From NCBI RefSeq assembly GCF_032854445.1, contig NC_088306.1:23405764-23469763 (forward strand): 64,000 nucleotides of DNA. The letters are read 5' to 3'. The notes under the pieces are model-generated. The model ran no database searches and was not told where the DNA came from. It saw only the letters and a program-made list of their open reading frames with translations. This document shows positions 60,767 to 64,000 of this stretch, piece by piece. The position numbers and the translations under genes are program-made. How positions within the stretch are numbered: position 1 is the stretch's first letter; the number at the start of each line of letters is the position of its first letter. The DNA comes from Liolophura sinensis. Its lineage: Eukaryota > Mollusca > Polyplacophora > Chitonida > Chitonidae.

Positions 60767-62115
60767 GCTACGTGTGCCACATTGGTGGAAGACATGATAT
60801 CTCGGTTGGACTTTATGTAAGACTACCTAAATGGTTCTGTGCGAGTTATATTGGCACAGGAGAACCTTAAACATATTCCCTGTTCAATGCCAGGACTATA
60901 AAACCAGCAGTTGATGTGTATGGGGATTCAAATAGGCCCACAGGTATCTCTAGGGCTTGGCTATATGACCCACCCAATCAACAGAATCAAAACCAATCCC
61001 CTGGCATATAAAGTATGCATGAAGCTGCATTGCAGGTGGCTGACAGGAAATCTCTACAACCAATAATAGCTCCATGTAAGTTTTGAGCTGTTCAAGGGGA
61101 CAACTTTTATTTCACAACTTTTTAAAAAGAAATTGCACTGTTTTTGTTTTTTTCAACATGGCATATTTGAACTCAGATTAAGGAATAGTCCAATCAAAAC
61201 ACATGCAACAACTTTTCAAAACTGAATTAATTAAATGGAGCTCATTCTATAAATGATACCAAACACACATTAAACTTCCATACGATTCGGTGTTTCATGT
61301 TTAAATTTGCGAGTTTTTGGAAGTTAACAATTTTTTCCCTCGCAGACCGAACTTAGCTGTATCGTTTGATTTGGTGTGTATAGCCATGCACCATGTGTTT
61401 CATTAGCTAATCAAATCAGTCCCCAGCCAGCATCTAACCTGTGTTATACAACAAAGGCTAGGCACTGCCAAAGCATGGTGGAAATAAGTTCACAATTCAG
61501 TCGCTCACTGGGGATAATGCGCACCTTCAACGAAGCTGTGGAAGTTCAGACGTAACTCTAATCCCACCTGTATGCGAGCAAGGATGAAACTTACAACACA
61601 TCAAAGTCAGGATATTGGGCTGGGAGTTAGGAATCTAAGGCTCTGAATTTAGTTTTAAAGCAGTATCAATAAGGATGTATACACTGTTCATTTAGGCAGC
61701 TTTATTCCCTGAGGAAATACCTTTATTATGCAATCAGCACAGAACATATCTCAATAAAAGCTTTATTATGCTTATTAAAGTGGTTGGGATCAATGGGTCA
61801 TTTGAGGATCTGGCTTATGTAGCATGACATGTGGCTACATCCGTGTGCTGAATATAACTGCACCCTAACATGAAACATGGCAAAATTAGCATATTTTTTT
61901 TAAGATGCTACATTCAAATCTATATTCGCTAATCAACTCAAATTTTCTGCATTTACCAAGAATGGCTCCAATTATTGCCCGTATATAAGATCAATTCTTG
62001 TGAAAACATAAAGATAATTATTTAGACTACTATGAAATAATACATGTATAAAAAAATGGATTTGCTCTGATCAAATTTTTCTCCATTTTTCAAGGTACAG
62101 TTTAAACAACAAACT

Positions 62116-62291
62116 GTAAGGCATTATTCTGTGCAGACTGATAAAATAAGACTTTTTTGTGAAGCCCTGAAATTAGCCAATCCAACTAATGTAATCTGTC
62201 TCCAAAATCTAATTATAAATGTGCATAAATGTGCATAAATTGCACTGAAGGTTTCTCATTCAAATGTGAAAAGGTTGAGGAGTTAGGGTAG
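62116..62291. mobile_element. MITE-1 copy, left end missing
   Basis: GGCATTATTCTGTGCAGACT, TTTTTTGTGAAGCCCTGAAA and right end GAAAAGGTTGAGGAGTTAGG. The GTGCATAAAT motif is duplicated. Confidence 0.65.
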
Positions 62292-62415
62292 GCATAAATA
62301 CATTGTCATATGTGACATCATTACCCAGCATACCACTAGAAGGATGCAGAATGGGGCATATGGGTGACCTCATCATTTGCTTTATACCAGTACCCACTGT
62401 GTTGTTCTGTAAAAT

Positions 62416-62598
62416 TGGGCTGATTCCACTAAGCCGGTTTTGACTTAAGTCAAAATTTGAAACATGATTTTAGAGCTTATTTTCAAGCGCTGTAAATTAA
62501 AATTTTGACCATCTCAAGTTCTGAAACCAAAAACTAAGCATTGTGACAACGTTTTAAATTTTGAAATAAGCCAGAAATGTCTTTGTGGAATTGGCCTT
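62416..62598. mobile_element. Possible small MITE
   Basis: GGGCTGATTCCACTAAGCC at the left and GTGGAATTGGCC at the right form imperfect inverted ends around an AT-rich core. Confidence 0.4.
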
Positions 62599-64000
62599 GG
62601 TCTTAGTAATTGTCACCTGGACTTGCTCTGCAAGCTACAATATCAACAGCTCCAAGGATAGCGACCCCACTGCATTAAACACAGGGGGCAATCCAGGCCT
62701 GACAAGCAATAAGCCACTGGCTACTCTTTGACCTTTTGCTAGTTTCTCCTTGACCACAGGGGACAACTGACATATATAGCTTGTTGTGTAATGTACACTG
62801 ACTGTGTGACTAAGATGCCGGTCTCTGGGGAGTTTATCAGATTAAATCAGACCTAAGTCTAAATATCCCTATAAAAGATAGAGCTAGAGCTAAGCAGATC
62901 CCACACAATGTAATCTGTCTCTGAAGATTTGAGCAAAGTAGACTGGCTCTGGGAAGAAATGGTATATTTAAACCTGCCCCAGGGCCACACACCTAATCCC
63001 AAACCACTAACTCACATAAGGAAATAAATAAAATCTTTGGTTTTTTTTTTATAAAACAATTCAAAATGAGAAACACAACATTTCGACCAATGAAATAGTT
63101 AAAATGGGAAAGTTAACAAGAAAGCACTGGATCCCAAGAATGGAATAATTGAAAATAGTTATGATCATCCAGAGTAAATACCACACAATGTGACAAATGG
63201 CACAACAAAGACAACAATGGGACATGAACCCACGACTCGCCACAAAACCCCAATTTCGTAAATGTCAAAATTTGAGGTAACAAGAATAAAATGTCTTCCA
63301 TGATTTGTATGCATTATTCTTTCACATCTGATAAGATTGAATACATTTGTACAACAACCATGTGAGAAAATATTCATGTATATACAGTGTACCAGATTTC
63401 AAGATTCACAGATCAGTTAGAATGTATGTTACAAAGTTAGGGTTAATCATTAATTCATATCTCTTTGTATCTTCCCAATACTATTACTTTCCATTCCATA
63501 CAGAATACTGCAACAATCTTTTGCATCAATGCTATAATTTCCTATACATAAAATGTAATGACATACAATTGACCATTCATACAAAAAAAGATGCCGTTTA
63601 GCTACACCAGTACCCATATAAGGCAACTACTTCAACATGTGAGATGGGGAAGGGGATTTTATTAATTATCAACTGACATACATGTATCTGTCTTGAATTT
63701 ACATATGTAATTTAGACATTGACAAATAAACTTGAATTTAATAAGGAACCCAGATAACTGAGACGTAGTAGCTAGATGAAAAAAAATGACAACATCTTAA
63801 TTTAAAAGTGGCTAAATGTATGTGATATGCATGTATAATTGAAAATGCCTTTTTTTCCTCCAGCAATTCTGTAAAACGTTTTCAACTGTTATTGTCAACA
63901 AATACCAGTAGAGCTCTTACATATCTAATGAAAAGAGGGCTTAATAAAAAGGGTGTACAGTAATCATTTAACAGCATTGCTGTTGTAGGCAATAACCATG

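Larger units (their letters stand above)
53000..64000. other. Right arm: repeats, no convincing gene
   Basis: Outside the elements listed, 56071-57016, 58251-59272, 60771-62115 and 62599-64000 are AT-rich with no exon that combines splice sites and plausible protein on either strand. Small or poorly conserved exons could be missed. Confidence 0.5.

Overview
This is a window of an animal nuclear genome. It is AT-rich, with small exons in long introns bounded by GT-AG signals, many tRNA-headed SINEs and an unusual density of minisatellites. The SINEs and the look of the coding exons suggest a marine lophotrochozoan, most likely a mollusc. That is inference, because nothing in the window fixes the species.

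The one gene I can reconstruct well lies on the minus strand between 27857 and 7435. It encodes an extended short-chain dehydrogenase/reductase (SDR) of the dihydroflavonol-4-reductase / cinnamoyl-CoA-reductase / Gre2-like type. I placed every splice site by hand. Nine exons per transcript join in frame to about 435 residues, with a nucleotide-binding TGASGFIA motif, the TSS serine, the YAKSK catalytic pair and a lysine/glutamate-rich C-terminal tail. Two features stand out. Exon 7 exists as two tandem versions (13706-13786 and 13076-13156), both 81 nt, both phase 1 at each end, and clearly homologous. They look like mutually exclusive alternative exons that swap a segment of the substrate-binding half. 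The intron just before them appears to use a GC donor (GC-AG intron).

Layout: 484-672 looks like the last coding exon of a plus-strand gene entering from the left, with a polyadenylation signal near 771. 1180-7434 is mostly featureless AT-rich DNA, partly the 3' side of the SDR gene. 7435-27857 is the SDR gene; its introns hold a 33-bp satellite with a 330-bp higher-order period, several minisatellites, SINEs and MITE-like elements. 28.1-37.4 kb is intergenic, with SINEs and a 24-bp minisatellite interrupted by a MITE. 37426-39314 may be a small two-exon gene of unknown function on the minus strand. 40-64 kb shows no convincing gene. It holds SINEs, two foldback elements, repeats of a roughly 220-bp MITE family, and tandem arrays of 50 bp and 30 bp at 57-58 kb.

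Most long open frames in the window are artefacts of tandem repeats whose unit is a multiple of three, or pass through SINEs, and are listed as rejected.
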